From Planctomycetota bacterium (GTDB taxonomy: Bacteria > Planctomycetota > J058 > JAJDCP01), in contig JAJDCP010000165.1 of the NCBI GenBank assembly GCA_029260765.1, forward strand, positions 1-64,000: 64,000 nucleotides of DNA, in the 5' to 3' direction. A program made the translations under genes and the position numbers. Position 1 is the first letter of the stretch. Each line of letters opens with the position of its first letter. Under the pieces are notes generated by a model. It was given only the letters and a program-made list of their open reading frames with translations. It ran no database searches and was not told the origin of the DNA. This document shows, one piece after another, positions 18,701 through 26,785 of this stretch.

Positions 18701-18841
18701 CTCGACGGCGGCCAGTTCTGGCCGCCGCTGGCGACCGCCATCGCTTGCGGCGTGGCGGGAGCCACGGTGTTGGGGCTCTACTTCGTGCCCGCTTCGTACC
18801 TGTTGCTGCTACGTTGGGGAAAATGTCCGCAGAAAGTCTGA
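15752..18841 (+). CDS. RND-family efflux transporter
   Basis: 1029 residues, the standard size of AcrB/CzcA-like pumps; GGAGA precedes ATG 15752. TM1 (LLVLTLAVILVAGLSAFVLL) is followed by PRKEDPSLKQRFALV, typical of RND pumps. The TM4 stretch GLLIDNAIIMVDEV carries the proton-relay Asp, with Asn in place of the second Asp of AcrB. The second pore domain begins after TM7 (REQFFPPSDRDTF). The final block (GAMGLVGVAVNDSIVVLSAL; STSVTTMAGFLPLL) is the TM10-12 signature. It forms a system with the adaptor at 14410 under the TetR gene. The substrate is not predictable. Confidence 0.93.
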   Translation: MSTLYYRNPRLLVLTLAVILVAGLSAFVLLPRKEDPSLKQRFALVTTRFPGADAEQVELLVTRKLEDALREFDEIERVQSTSRSGISLFDLRLYDAISDVAEVWSKVRDKLDDVAPDLPPGCEDPQFRERESQVDAYTLIVGLSWQLETPMPHGHLRRLAEDLEDVFQAQPGTRDTKIFGDLREEILVEVEANRLADLGMSAAQLSHEIARADAKVPAGQLRGARQDLLIEVAGELDSLQRIAELPVKVGSRGQMLRLGDLAEVRKTVAAPTTELALISGQKGFAIAARMGDGVQIEDWAAGSHAALEQFQRELPRGVELTLLFDQSRYVEERLGNLAGNLVLGAVLVVAVIFFMMGWKSALLVSSALPLASLLVLEGLQLLEIPIHQMSITGLIIALGLLIDNAIIMVDEVSSRLRQGMSPEEAVGATTRALGVPLLGSTLTTVFAFMPLVLMPGGAGEFVSALGISVILALFSSLFVSLSIVPAVTALFKSSDLKTQRSFLRDGFSSAPLTRLYTWSLRQLTRRPLLFVILACLLPVLGFWGGSTLREQFFPPSDRDTFQIQMFLPPQASFEETWRAAETARAEILADPAIADVHWFVGGNAPKFYYNVRGGKDGATYYAQALVQLKPGFDATPVVQRLQPALDAKLPHAQSIVQLLEQGPPFDAPIELHVYGPDLDQLDALGEHLRTLLAGLPEVNHTRLTLSSDLPKLVLEVSETDLRMVGLSNLDLAEQLQSTLEGSVGGSLLEDTEELPVRVRVSEQARGALARIEALDIATRQPSGAGPQTLPISVLGRLAVEPERASISRRNGERLNTLQGFLQAGVLAAPVLEAFKQRLAAESLALPAGYRIEFGGESQERNRAVGNLMAYVGLLLVLMVATLVLSFNSFRMAGIIGMVGVFSTGLALGALWLFGYPFGFMAIVGAMGLVGVAVNDSIVVLSALRAHPAARLGDPQAVVEVVLHSTRHVISTSVTTMAGFLPLLLDGGQFWPPLATAIACGVAGATVLGLYFVPASYLLLLRWGKCPQKV

Positions 18842-18895
18842 GGGATGTGCGAGGGAGCCGCGTATGGCAGGGTGTATTCCAACGAGGAGCCTTGC

Positions 18896-19537
18896 ATGCG
18901 TGTCCGATCCCTTTCCTGCCTGTTACTGCTGAGCGGCTTTCTGTTCGCCCAGGCGGAGACCGTTCCGTCTTCACATCTGATCTTCGACCTCGATTTCGCC
19001 GGCGGAACCCTGGCCGAGTTGGCCGCCGCCGTCGAGACGGCTATGGGTCAATCCGCCAACATCGTGTTCGCCGATGACATCAGTCCACACTTCTTTGTTC
19101 CAGCCCTGAAGTTGGCTCGCGTCGGTACCAGCGATCTGTGTGACTGTCTGCTCCAGATGGGCTTGCGCGGCGAGGAAGGTCATCAACTGAACCCGCGCTT
19201 CAGTCGGGGAATCCTGGTGTTGCGGGCCATGGGCCCGGATTCCGATCAGATGGCGCGCATGTTTTCGATCCAGCGCCTGCTCGAGGATTTCGAAGTCGAG
19301 GATATCGTAACCGTCATCGAGACCGCGTGGGAGATGCGCGATCCCCACACCCCGGCCCGGCTGAAATTCCACCCGAACACCAAGCTCTTGATCGCGGTGG
19401 GTCGCTACAACGAGTTGGATGTCATCACTGATGTGTTGTCGGAGTTGCGAAAATCGGTTCCCGTCCCGCCTCCTGCGCCTCCTGCGCCTCCTGCAGCTCC
19501 TCCGGCTCCTCCGGCTCCTCCGGCTCCTCCCCAGTAG
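18896..19537 (+). CDS. Secreted secretin-N-domain-like protein with Pro-Ala tail
   Basis: 213 residues; GAGGAG precedes ATG 18896. A signal peptide (MRVRSLSCLLLLSGFLFAQA) is followed by LDFAGGTLAELAAAVETAMG (STN/secretin-N0-like) and later VEDIVTVIETAWEM ... RLKFHPNTKLLIAVGRYNEL, which resembles the betalphabeta N1 domains of secretins (xxNxLIVxGxxxxLxxI). The last ~30 residues are repeats of PAPPAPP. It lacks the secretin pore domain. It sits 62 bp upstream of an ECF sigma gene and may be part of its operon. A role in envelope sensing is possible but unproven. Confidence 0.65.
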   Translation: MRVRSLSCLLLLSGFLFAQAETVPSSHLIFDLDFAGGTLAELAAAVETAMGQSANIVFADDISPHFFVPALKLARVGTSDLCDCLLQMGLRGEEGHQLNPRFSRGILVLRAMGPDSDQMARMFSIQRLLEDFEVEDIVTVIETAWEMRDPHTPARLKFHPNTKLLIAVGRYNELDVITDVLSELRKSVPVPPPAPPAPPAAPPAPPAPPAPPQ

Positions 19538-19599
19538 CAGAGACAACCCTGGCAGCGCCCTGGTCGTCATCGTTGCAACCCGTCAAGGTGTGAGATTCG

Positions 19600-20130
19600 G
19601 TGCAAGACATCCCGCGTTGGACGGCCGCCGTAGCCCGCGGTGAGGAAGCAGCCTTCAATCGGCTGTATGACGCCTACTATGAGCGTCTCCTGCGTTACAC
19701 GCGCGCCTTGGTGCGCGGCGACGCCGAACGCGGCCGCGATGTCTTGCAAGAGACCTTCCTGCGCATCGTGCGCTACCTGACCCCCAAGCGGGACGAAGCC
19801 GAATTGTGGGGCTGGATGCGTTGCCTGGCCCGCAGCGCCTGGCTCGACCAGGCACGTCGCCTGGGACGGCACGCCCGCTGCACGCAGCCTCTGCCCTATG
19901 GCCTGCAGGCTGCCGCTGCAAAGCCCAACCTCGAAGTGCGCGAAGACCTCGAGAAGATGCTCGGAGGGCTGCCCGAGGCCGACCGCGCCCTGCTCGTTGA
20001 AAAGTACTCCCATGGGCGCTCGACACGCGAATTGTCCGAAGAGCTGGGCTGTAGCGCAAAGGCTGTCGAGTCGCGGCTCGCCCGTGTCCGTCGGAGGGCG
20101 CGCGGATTGTTGGGAATGGAGGACAGCTGA
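19600..20130 (+). CDS. ECF-subfamily RNA polymerase sigma factor
   Basis: 176 residues from GTG 19600 (AAGGTG upstream). Region 2 is seen in AFNRLYDAYYERLLRYTRAL through RDVLQETFLRIVRYL, and region 4 in LPEADRALLVEKYSHGRSTR with ELSEELGCSAKAVESRLARV. There is no region 3, as expected for ECF factors. The stop overlaps the next start (TGATG), coupling it to a small single-pass membrane protein that probably serves as its anti-sigma factor. Confidence 0.9.
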   Translation: MQDIPRWTAAVARGEEAAFNRLYDAYYERLLRYTRALVRGDAERGRDVLQETFLRIVRYLTPKRDEAELWGWMRCLARSAWLDQARRLGRHARCTQPLPYGLQAAAAKPNLEVREDLEKMLGGLPEADRALLVEKYSHGRSTRELSEELGCSAKAVESRLARVRRRARGLLGMEDS

Positions 20131-20582
20131 TGGATGCTCCCGATGCCCTGGCTTTCAAGGAGGCGCTGCGCCAACGATGCCTCTCGGCGCTTGCCCGACG
20201 AAGGCGAGCCCGCTGGCTGCGTCCGGTGTCGCTGGCGGCGGCGCTGCTGCTGGCGTTGGGCGCAGGCTTGTGGGCGGGCCGCACGGACGACAAGCCTCCA
20301 CGGGGCGAGGCGCCGAGCGTGGCCGTACCACCAGCCTGGCTGCTCCAGACGCGCCCGCTGCAAGGGCAACAGCTGTTGCAGTCTGCGCGTGTCGTCGAGC
20401 AGGTGCAGGAGCGCTCGGTGAGTTGGGTGGTGCAACATCGTACTGTGTCGATGGTCGATCAGCGCTCTACGCCTACGATCGCGGCCGACAACGAGTTGCT
20501 GGCTCTGTTCCCTGAGCAGCCCCTGGCCCTGGTCGGCGGGGCCGGCGCGCAGCGGGTGTTGCTCCTCGTCCAGGTGCCCTGA
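20130..20582 (+). CDS. Putative anti-sigma membrane protein
   Basis: 150 residues. A short basic N-terminus (EALRQRCLSALARRRRARWL) precedes one membrane helix (PVSLAAALLLALGAGLWAGR, about 33-52) and a ~95-residue exported domain. The start overlaps the ECF sigma stop by 1 bp. There is no recognisable zinc-binding HxxxCxxC anti-sigma motif, so the role rests on gene order and topology. Confidence 0.55.
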   Translation: MDAPDALAFKEALRQRCLSALARRRRARWLRPVSLAAALLLALGAGLWAGRTDDKPPRGEAPSVAVPPAWLLQTRPLQGQQLLQSARVVEQVQERSVSWVVQHRTVSMVDQRSTPTIAADNELLALFPEQPLALVGGAGAQRVLLLVQVP

Positions 20583-20679
20583 GCCGGTGGGTCGGTTTCC
20601 GCGCGCGTTTTGACGAATCCTCTGGCACAATGCTTGCAACAGGCCGCAGAGCGGTACTGCACAGGAGGGAACGCGCGCC

Positions 20680-21003
20680 ATGCTGTTGAGCAACATAGAG
20701 ACTCTGCCGGGGTACCAGATCCTCGAGTTCAAGGGGCTGGTCCAGGGCAACACCATCCGCGCCAAGCACATTGGCCGTGATTTCATGGCTGGGCTGAAGA
20801 ACATCGTCGGGGGCGAGATCAAGGGCTACACCGAGCTGCTCAGCGAGGCGCGCGAAGAGGCCAAGGGCCGTATGGTCGCGCAGGCCAAGCGTAAGGGCGC
20901 CAACGCCATCGTCAACGTGCGCTTTGCGACCTCCTCGGTGATGCAGGGGGCCGCGGAGCTGTTCGCCTACGGCACCGCCGTGGTCGTCGAAGAGGACCGC
21001 TGA
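20680..21003 (+). CDS. YbjQ/UPF0145-family protein
   Basis: 107 residues, close to the usual YbjQ length. The sequence begins MLLSNIETLPGYQILEFKGL and contains GRDFMAGLKNIVGGEIKGYT, AREEAKGRMVAQAKRKGANA and VNVRFATSSV, all diagnostic of this small, probably pentameric family sometimes called heavy-metal binding. AGGAGGGA lies upstream. Its stop overlaps the next start by 1 bp, and that gene encodes a membrane-anchored relative. Confidence 0.9.
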   Translation: MLLSNIETLPGYQILEFKGLVQGNTIRAKHIGRDFMAGLKNIVGGEIKGYTELLSEAREEAKGRMVAQAKRKGANAIVNVRFATSSVMQGAAELFAYGTAVVVEEDR

Positions 21004-21530
21004 TGGGGGGGTTGTACCTGGCGCTCGATGGCGAGGGCCTGTTCCAGCTGGTGTGTTCCGTATGCGCTGTCGGCTTTCCCCTGCTGATGACGGTGGTCGC
21101 CTTCTTTGTGGGGCGCAGCAAAGAGCGGCGCCACTATGCGTATCTCGAGCAACGGGAGCGGGAATACGCCAACTTCATGGTCACCAACACCAAGCGGCTG
21201 CCCCCCGATATGCAGCCCCGCCACAGCTTCCTGTGCGTCGGCGCGGTGGTGATGGGCAGCGACAACTTCAAGCGCTTCGTGGCAGGCTTCCGCCAGCTGA
21301 TCGGGGGGCGCATGACTACCCTCGAGACCGTTCTCGAGCGGGCGCGGCGTGAGGCGGTGATCCGCATGCTCGATGAGGCCCGCGGCATGGGGGCGGACGC
21401 CGTCTTCAACGTACGCATCGAGACCGCCTGCATCGGCGGCTCTGGCAACCAGAACCAGCCTACCATGGCGATGGCCGAGGTGGTCGCCTACGGCACGGGC
21501 GTGCGAGTCCGCCGGCAGCCGGCGCAATAG
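21003..21530 (+). CDS. Membrane-anchored YbjQ-like protein
   Basis: 175 residues. An N-terminal helix (LFQLVCSVCAVGFPLLMTVV) is followed by a juxtamembrane ERRHYAYLEQREREY segment. A divergent YbjQ domain then follows: NFKRFVAGFRQLIGGRMTTL, RARREAVIRMLDEARGMGAD and AVFNVRIETA. It is translationally coupled to the soluble YbjQ gene, suggesting mixed or membrane-tethered assemblies. No catalytic function is known for the family. Confidence 0.78.
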   Translation: MGGLYLALDGEGLFQLVCSVCAVGFPLLMTVVAFFVGRSKERRHYAYLEQREREYANFMVTNTKRLPPDMQPRHSFLCVGAVVMGSDNFKRFVAGFRQLIGGRMTTLETVLERARREAVIRMLDEARGMGADAVFNVRIETACIGGSGNQNQPTMAMAEVVAYGTGVRVRRQPAQ

Positions 21531-21534
21531 AACC

Positions 21535-22311
21535 ATGGGACGCCGCGGGCCAAACCTGTTCGAAACCGTCTTCCGGATGCTCTTGATGCAGGTGGTGGTA
21601 CTGCTCGCGACCACCTCCGTAGGCGTCGGCCTGGGCTGGCTGTTCAGCGGCGGCCTGGTGCGGGTGCTCGCCATTCTGCTCGGTGCCGTGGCGCTGGTGG
21701 CGTCCGTCGTGTTGCCGATCAGCCTGGGCCTGCGTTGGGCCTCCTGGAATCGAGCTTGGCGGGTGGCAGCTTGGGTCGAGCGTCGTCTGGGCGCGTGTAG
21801 CTTCATCTGGGACGTCGTCGATGCCGAGGCGCAGGATCGGGGACTGTTGGTCGTCTGCGAGGGTGAGCTGCTGTTCGTGCCCTATCTCGATGGAGAGCTG
21901 ACCGACTGGACTGAGCGCGAGGCCGATATCGACCGGCTTCCCTTCTCACAGCTGCTCGCTGTCGAGACGCTGCCCGCGCGGGGCTTCCGCGAATGGTTGC
22001 AGTACGGCCATGGGCCCCTGCGGGTGATCTTGCGGCGGGGCACGCCGCTCCTGTTCGAGGCCTATGGGGCCGCGCGTGCCGTCGAAGCCTTGCGGGGCGC
22101 ACTGCAACTGACCGCCGGGACACCGACCGATGAAGCGGGTGAGCTCCGGACGCCGCTGGGCCTGGCCAACTCCGAGCAGCTGCTCGCAGCCCTGGAGCAG
22201 AAGCTCGCGCAGCTGCTGCGGCATCCTGCGCGCAATCAGGCCGCCCTGGAGGATCTGTCTCAGCGCCTCGCCGCGCTGCAGCGACGGGTCGGCAGCCCGG
22301 TCGACGACTGA
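21535..22311 (+). CDS. Two-helix membrane protein with PH-like domain
   Basis: 258 residues from ATG 21535, 4 bp after the preceding stop. Two N-terminal helices (LLMQVVVLLATTSVGVGLGW; VLAILLGAVALVASVVLPIS) precede a domain with strands such as DRGLLVVCEGELLFVPYLDG and PLRVILRRGTPLLFEAYGAA. That pattern resembles a bacterial PH-like fold. A Gln/Ala/Leu-rich C-terminal helix (SEQLLAALEQKLAQLL) follows. It is probably cotranscribed with the two YbjQ genes. Function unknown. Confidence 0.65.
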   Translation: MGRRGPNLFETVFRMLLMQVVVLLATTSVGVGLGWLFSGGLVRVLAILLGAVALVASVVLPISLGLRWASWNRAWRVAAWVERRLGACSFIWDVVDAEAQDRGLLVVCEGELLFVPYLDGELTDWTEREADIDRLPFSQLLAVETLPARGFREWLQYGHGPLRVILRRGTPLLFEAYGAARAVEALRGALQLTAGTPTDEAGELRTPLGLANSEQLLAALEQKLAQLLRHPARNQAALEDLSQRLAALQRRVGSPVDD

Positions 22312-22380
22312 CAAAAGCGTGGCCGCTCGCCCGGGGATGTGGTCCAATCGCGGCATTCACCAGCCCCAGGAGGACAGAAC

Positions 22381-24510
22381 ATGCTCCGCTGCGCAACCGG
22401 GCTCCTGCTCGCGACCTGCCTGACCGCGGTGCTCGCGGAGGGCGAGACCTTGCAGTACCCAAAGACCCGCCGCGTCGACCAGACAGACGAATACCACGGC
22501 ACGAAGGTCGCCGATCCCTACCGATGGCTCGAAGACGATGTGCGCAGCAACGAAGAGGTGCGTGCCTGGGTCGAGGCCGAGAACAAAGTCACCTTTGGCT
22601 ATCTCGAGCAGATCCCCGAGCGCAAGGCCATCGTCGAGCGTTTGACGGAGCTCTGGAATTACGAGCGCTACTCGGCGCCGTTCAAGGCCGGGGACCATTA
22701 CTACTTCTACAAGAACAATGGCTTGCAGAACCAATCGGTGCTCTACGGTCTCGCATCGCTGGACGGTGAGCCACAAGTGATCATCGATCCGAACAGCTGG
22801 AATGATGAAGGGACCAGCGCGCTCAAGTCGATCGCGTTCAGTGACGACGGCCGCTACCTGGCGTATGCCCGCGCCGAGGCCGGCTCCGACTGGGTCAGCT
22901 GGCTCGTGCGCGACCTGAAGACCGGCAAGGATCTGGCGGACAAGCTCGAGTGGATCAAGTTCTCCGACGTCAGTTGGACACCGGACAACCGGGGTTTCTT
23001 CTACGCGCGCTACGACGCGCCCGAGGAGGGGGCCTTCGTCGGCCGCAACGAGTACAACAAGCTGTACTACCACCGGCTGGGCTCACAGCAGTCAGACGAT
23101 GTGTTGGTCTACGAGCGCAGCGACGAGCCGGACTGGGGCTTCGATCCGACTGTCAGTGAAGACGGCCGTTACCTGATCATCACGACCTGGGAAGGCACCG
23201 ACAACAACCTGGTCAGCTACAAAGACCTCAGTGAGCCCTACGGGATGGTGACGCCTCTGGTCAGCGAGTTCGACGCGGACTATTGGTTCGTGGGCAATGA
23301 TGGGCCCGTCTTCTGGTTCCAGACCGACAACGGTGCACCTCTGGGCCAGGTGATCGCGATCGATGTGCGCAACCCCGGGCGCGAGCATTGGAAGACTGTG
23401 ATCGCCGAGGCTGAGGACAAGCTCGAAGGAGTCAGCCTGGTCAACAACCTGTTCATCGCCACCTACCTCAAAGATGCCTGCACCCGGGCGCGCGTGTTCG
23501 ATACCAGTGGCCGCCTCGTGCGTGAGCTCGAGCTGCCTGGGATTGGGTCCGCCAGCGGTTTTGGCGGCAAGCGCAGCGAGACCGAGACGTTCTATTCTTT
23601 TGCCAGCTTCGACGCACCTCCCAGCATCTACCACGTCGACCTGATCACTGGTGAGAGTCGCCTGATGCGGCGCGCGGAAGTGCCTGTCGACCTGGACCAG
23701 ATCGAAGTCAAACAGGTCTTCTATACCAGCAAGGATGGCACGCGGGTGCCGATGTTCCTCGTCCACAAGCAGGGCATCGAGCTGGACGGCAGCAACCCGA
23801 CTCTGCTCTATGGCTATGGCGGTTTCAACATCTCCCTGACGCCCTACTTCAGCGTGGCGCGCCTGACCTGGGTCGACATGGGAGGCGTGTATGCCGTCGC
23901 CAACCTGCGCGGCGGTGGCGAATACGGCGAAGAGTGGCACCAGGCGGGCACCAAGCTGCAGAAACAGAACGTCTTCGACGACTTCATCGCTGCCGCCGAG
24001 ACCTTGATCGCCGATGGCTACACACGCCCTGACAAACTGGCGATCGCAGGGGGCAGCAATGGCGGCCTGCTGGTCGGCGCCTGCATGGTGCAACGTCCGG
24101 ACTTGTTCGGCGTCTGCCTGCCTGCGGTTGGTGTGCTGGACATGCTGCGCTTCCACGAGTTCACCATCGGTCGCGCCTGGACGTCCGACTACGGGTGCTC
24201 CGAGAATGCCGATGAGTTCGAGGCACTCGCAGCCTACTCTCCGTACCACAACCTCCAGTCCGGCACCTCCTACCCGGCGACGATGGTCACCACGGCGGAC
24301 ACGGACGACCGTGTGGTCCCGGGCCACAGCTTCAAATTCGCCGCCCAGCTGCAACACTGCCAGGCGGGCGATGCTCCGGTGCTGATCCGTATCGAGACAT
24401 CGGCGGGCCACGGCGCGGGCACGCCGACCTCGAAGCGCATCGAGGAGATCGCCGACAGCTACGCCTTCATGGTGAAGAACCTGGGCATGAAGCTGGAACC
24501 TCAGCCGTGA
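22381..24510 (+). CDS. Secreted prolyl oligopeptidase (S9A)
   Basis: 709 residues, the standard size for prolyl oligopeptidase. AGGAGGACA precedes ATG 22381 and a signal peptide (MLRCATGLLLATCLTAVLAE). The N-terminal beta-propeller begins with DEYHGTKVADPYRWLEDD. The catalytic triad is visible: Ser559 in GGSNGG, an Asp in TADTDDRVVP (about 640) and His677 in TSAGHGAG. NLRGGGEYGEEWHQAG is another family block. It cleaves short peptides after proline, here in the periplasm. Confidence 0.95.
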   Translation: MLRCATGLLLATCLTAVLAEGETLQYPKTRRVDQTDEYHGTKVADPYRWLEDDVRSNEEVRAWVEAENKVTFGYLEQIPERKAIVERLTELWNYERYSAPFKAGDHYYFYKNNGLQNQSVLYGLASLDGEPQVIIDPNSWNDEGTSALKSIAFSDDGRYLAYARAEAGSDWVSWLVRDLKTGKDLADKLEWIKFSDVSWTPDNRGFFYARYDAPEEGAFVGRNEYNKLYYHRLGSQQSDDVLVYERSDEPDWGFDPTVSEDGRYLIITTWEGTDNNLVSYKDLSEPYGMVTPLVSEFDADYWFVGNDGPVFWFQTDNGAPLGQVIAIDVRNPGREHWKTVIAEAEDKLEGVSLVNNLFIATYLKDACTRARVFDTSGRLVRELELPGIGSASGFGGKRSETETFYSFASFDAPPSIYHVDLITGESRLMRRAEVPVDLDQIEVKQVFYTSKDGTRVPMFLVHKQGIELDGSNPTLLYGYGGFNISLTPYFSVARLTWVDMGGVYAVANLRGGGEYGEEWHQAGTKLQKQNVFDDFIAAAETLIADGYTRPDKLAIAGGSNGGLLVGACMVQRPDLFGVCLPAVGVLDMLRFHEFTIGRAWTSDYGCSENADEFEALAAYSPYHNLQSGTSYPATMVTTADTDDRVVPGHSFKFAAQLQHCQAGDAPVLIRIETSAGHGAGTPTSKRIEEIADSYAFMVKNLGMKLEPQP

Positions 24511-24532
24511 GGTTGCTTGCCGGCCGGGCTGT

Positions 24533-24733
24533 GTGCTTCCCGTGGTCCCGAAGATGCTGGCGCATTTCGGACTCCCGAGCGACATGCCTCGCTCAGCCCC
24601 TCCACGTGCCCCGCCGCCTCCGGCTTGCGGGGAACCGGAGGTCGTCGACGACGATCCCTTCCCCGATGACGACGGATGCGATCCAGCTGTCCACCAGCCC
24701 CTGCATACAGGGTGCGGGGACTGCACGGCCTGA
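24533..24733 (+). pseudogene. Transposase C-terminal remnant (IS91-like guess)
   Basis: A short frame reads VPKMLAHFGLPSDMPRSAPP, then Pro/Asp-rich sequence, to a stop at 24733. xILxHLGLPxxxPxxAPAR followed by an acidic tail is an ending I associate with IS91-type and similar transposases. Nothing upstream resembles the rest of the gene, since the prolyl oligopeptidase ends 22 bp earlier. If correct, it marks an old insertion or deletion event at the edge of the eroded strip. Confidence 0.35.
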
Positions 24734-24888
24734 TCCCTCGTTGGCAGCGCAGCTGTCGCCGTGCGCACCGGGACAACGACGACTCCACCGGGATGAGCAG
24801 CTTGCGGGCCGAGGGCCGCCCCCGGAACTCTGCCTGGCAGGCGTGCAGGGGGTGGAAATCCCTATCGCTGCGCGCCCCCTGGAAAGGC

Positions 24889-25961
24889 ATGGCCGCGGGT
24901 AGCCAACGCGCGCGGCTCGAGAAGATCCTGCTGCATCATACCCGCCGCCGCAGCTACGGGCCGGGTGAGCTGGTTCTGCGCCAGGGGGACTTCGGCAACT
25001 CGACCTGGTTCGTGCTGCAGGGCACAGTCCGGCTCTTGCTCGACACCCCGGGCCACGAGGGGCTGACTACTGAGCAGCTGCACAAGACCGTCGATCAGCG
25101 TATCGGCTGGTGGGGGGCCCTGAAGAAGTGGCTGCGCAGCCCCGGACGAGAGGTCCGCGATCCCTCGGCGTTGCGCAGGGAGTACCTGAGCCAGGAACGC
25201 TCGGAAGAGTACGTGCCGATCTTCTTGCAGCACAACTGGCTGAACCGACGCCAGCCGGACCCGCGGATGATGCTGCAGCGCTCGCTGCCGGCGCTGGGCT
25301 ATGTCGATGTCCTCTTCATCCCTGCGCCGGTGATCGAGCGCTTCGTCTTGCCCTCGTACAGCACCGATCAACTGCGGGATGCTGCAGCGGGAGTGCGCCT
25401 GCTCGTAGCGGCCGCACAACCGGGCAGCGGCGGAGCTCCGGGCGGTCCTTCCCAGGGGCTGCTCGAGTTCGTCAGCGAGCATCGCTTCATCAACGGCAGC
25501 GCAGCCATGGTGATCGACCTCGTCCGCTGTACGCGCTGCGATGATTGCGTGCGCGCCTGCTCCTCAGCGCACGAGGGCAACCCGCGCTTCGTCCGCCATG
25601 GCCCCAGCTATGGCAACCTGCAGATCGCCAACGCCTGCATGCACTGCGCCGACCCGGTCTGCATGATCGGTTGCCCGACCGGGGCGATCCACAGGAGCCT
25701 GAGCGTTGAGGTGCTGATCAACGATGCCACCTGCATCGGCTGCTCGACCCATGCCAAAAACTGTCCCTACGACAACACCCGCATGGTCGATATCCGCGAT
25801 CCGCAGGGGGAGCTGCTGCGCGATGGCCCGCGATCCATCAACGGGCGACCAAGTGCGACCTGTGCCACAACCAACCCGCCGGACCCGCCTGTGTGCGCGC
25901 CTGTCCGCACGATGCGTTGCAGCGCGTCGACCTGACGCGCGCAACCAACCTGCCGGGTTGA
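24889..25961 (+). pseudogene. cNMP-binding / 4Fe-4S ferredoxin protein, frameshifted near its end
   Basis: ATG 24889 follows GGAAAGG. The N-terminus (SYGPGELVLRQGDFGNSTWF ... LQGTVRLLL) is a cyclic-nucleotide-binding-like barrel. From about residue 205 there is a multi-cluster ferredoxin domain: CTRCDDCVRAC, ACMHCADPVCMIGCPTGAI and CIGCSTHAKNCPYDN. The frame then degenerates and stops at 25935, but the next frame carries ATKCDLCHNQPAGPACVRAC then PHDALQRVDL to a stop at 25961, exactly the missing last cluster. The indel lies between about 25815 and 25845. With it repaired, the protein would be a redox-linked regulator or electron-transfer protein. It may be a recent pseudogene or an assembly error. 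Confidence 0.8.
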
Positions 25962-26059
25962 AGTGGGGCCTGGGACCTGCGAGGACGAGGAGCGCTGCGC
26001 GGCCGTCGACTTCGATGCGCGCGCGACGCGCACGACGTTGACCATGCTGCAGGGAAAAC

Positions 26060-26404
26060 CTACGTTGCGTCGGGTATGAGCTCGATCCAGCGGTCGGGTG
26101 CCAACTGGAAAGAGACCGAGCAGGCGCCCTCGCGTGTCTTGGTTTCGACCCGGACCACGCCCGTGGCATCGCTGGTACCCTCGGCCTGGCTTCCATCGGG
26201 CAGCGTGACTGTGCATCGGATGTCTGGCTGTGGCTGGCCAGCTGTGTCGATAAGCACCAGCTCGATCCAACCCGACTTGCGCTTCATGACCAGGCGGTAC
26301 TCCTTGCCGCTCGCGAAGACCTTGGCGCCCTTGCTCCTGCTATCGTAGGCGTGACGGATCGTCATGCCCGTCACCTCGTCGGCGGGGGAGAGCTCGTCAG
26401 ACAT
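26060..26404 (-). CDS. Small protein with Ig/carboxypeptidase-regulatory-like domain
   Basis: 114 residues from ATG 26404 (MSDELSPADEV). The C-terminal half, IELVLIDTAGQPQPDIRCTV then TLPDGSQAEGTSDATGVVRV, matches the short modules (xPVPGxxYxxxLPDGxxxxGxLDxxGxxxV) often found next to PAAR/VgrG proteins of type VI secretion systems. Here it stands alone, divergent from a Gly/Ala-rich truncated gene at 26495. It may be an accessory or adaptor of an effector that has since decayed. Confidence 0.6.
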   Translation of the reverse strand: MSDELSPADEVTGMTIRHAYDSRSKGAKVFASGKEYRLVMKRKSGWIELVLIDTAGQPQPDIRCTVTLPDGSQAEGTSDATGVVRVETKTREGACSVSFQLAPDRWIELIPDAT

Positions 26405-26494
26405 TGGCGTACCTTGCATTGAGGGCGTCGTACAGTATCGTACATCCATTCCCGTACTGCAGTTTTCCACCCAGTTTCACCAAAAAAGAGCAAC

Positions 26495-26785
26495 GTGATC
26501 GGTATCGGTATGCACGGACGAGGGCCCCTGTACAATCCTGCGATCGGCGCTTCTGGAGGCGGCGCGCTGGGCGCTGCAGGGGGCGCAACAGGCGGTGGCG
26601 CCGGCGCGCAGGGCGCTGCAGCGAGCGCAAAGAGCGGTGACTCCGGTGCGCCGGGTGATGGGCAGGCCCACCCCGGGGACATTGTTACCATGACGTGCAC
26701 CCTGGAGGGCTACGAGGACTGCCCAGGCTTCGTCAAGAAGAACTACTCCCACATCCACATGATTGAGTGGGGTGTCGCTAGCTGC
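26495..26785 (+). pseudogene. Truncated N-terminal fragment of an effector-like gene
   Basis: From GTG 26495 (or ATG 26510) the frame reads MHGRGPLYNPAIGASGGGAL, a Gly/Ala linker, then DIVTMTCTLEGYEDCPGFVK and KNYSHIHMIEW. Codon third positions are strongly GC up to about 26770. Beyond that the frame only mirrors the opposite-strand pseudogene. A Gly/Ala-rich leader next to a T6SS-type small module suggests a PAAR-linked effector cut by a rearrangement at about 26780. The opposite strand is also open, so the strand choice is moderate. Confidence 0.35.

Noticed and set aside
24501..24890. Possible genes on either strand between the prolyl oligopeptidase and the cNMP/Fe-S gene
   Set aside because: Apart from the short transposase-like tail, frames are Arg/Pro-rich mirrors without starts.
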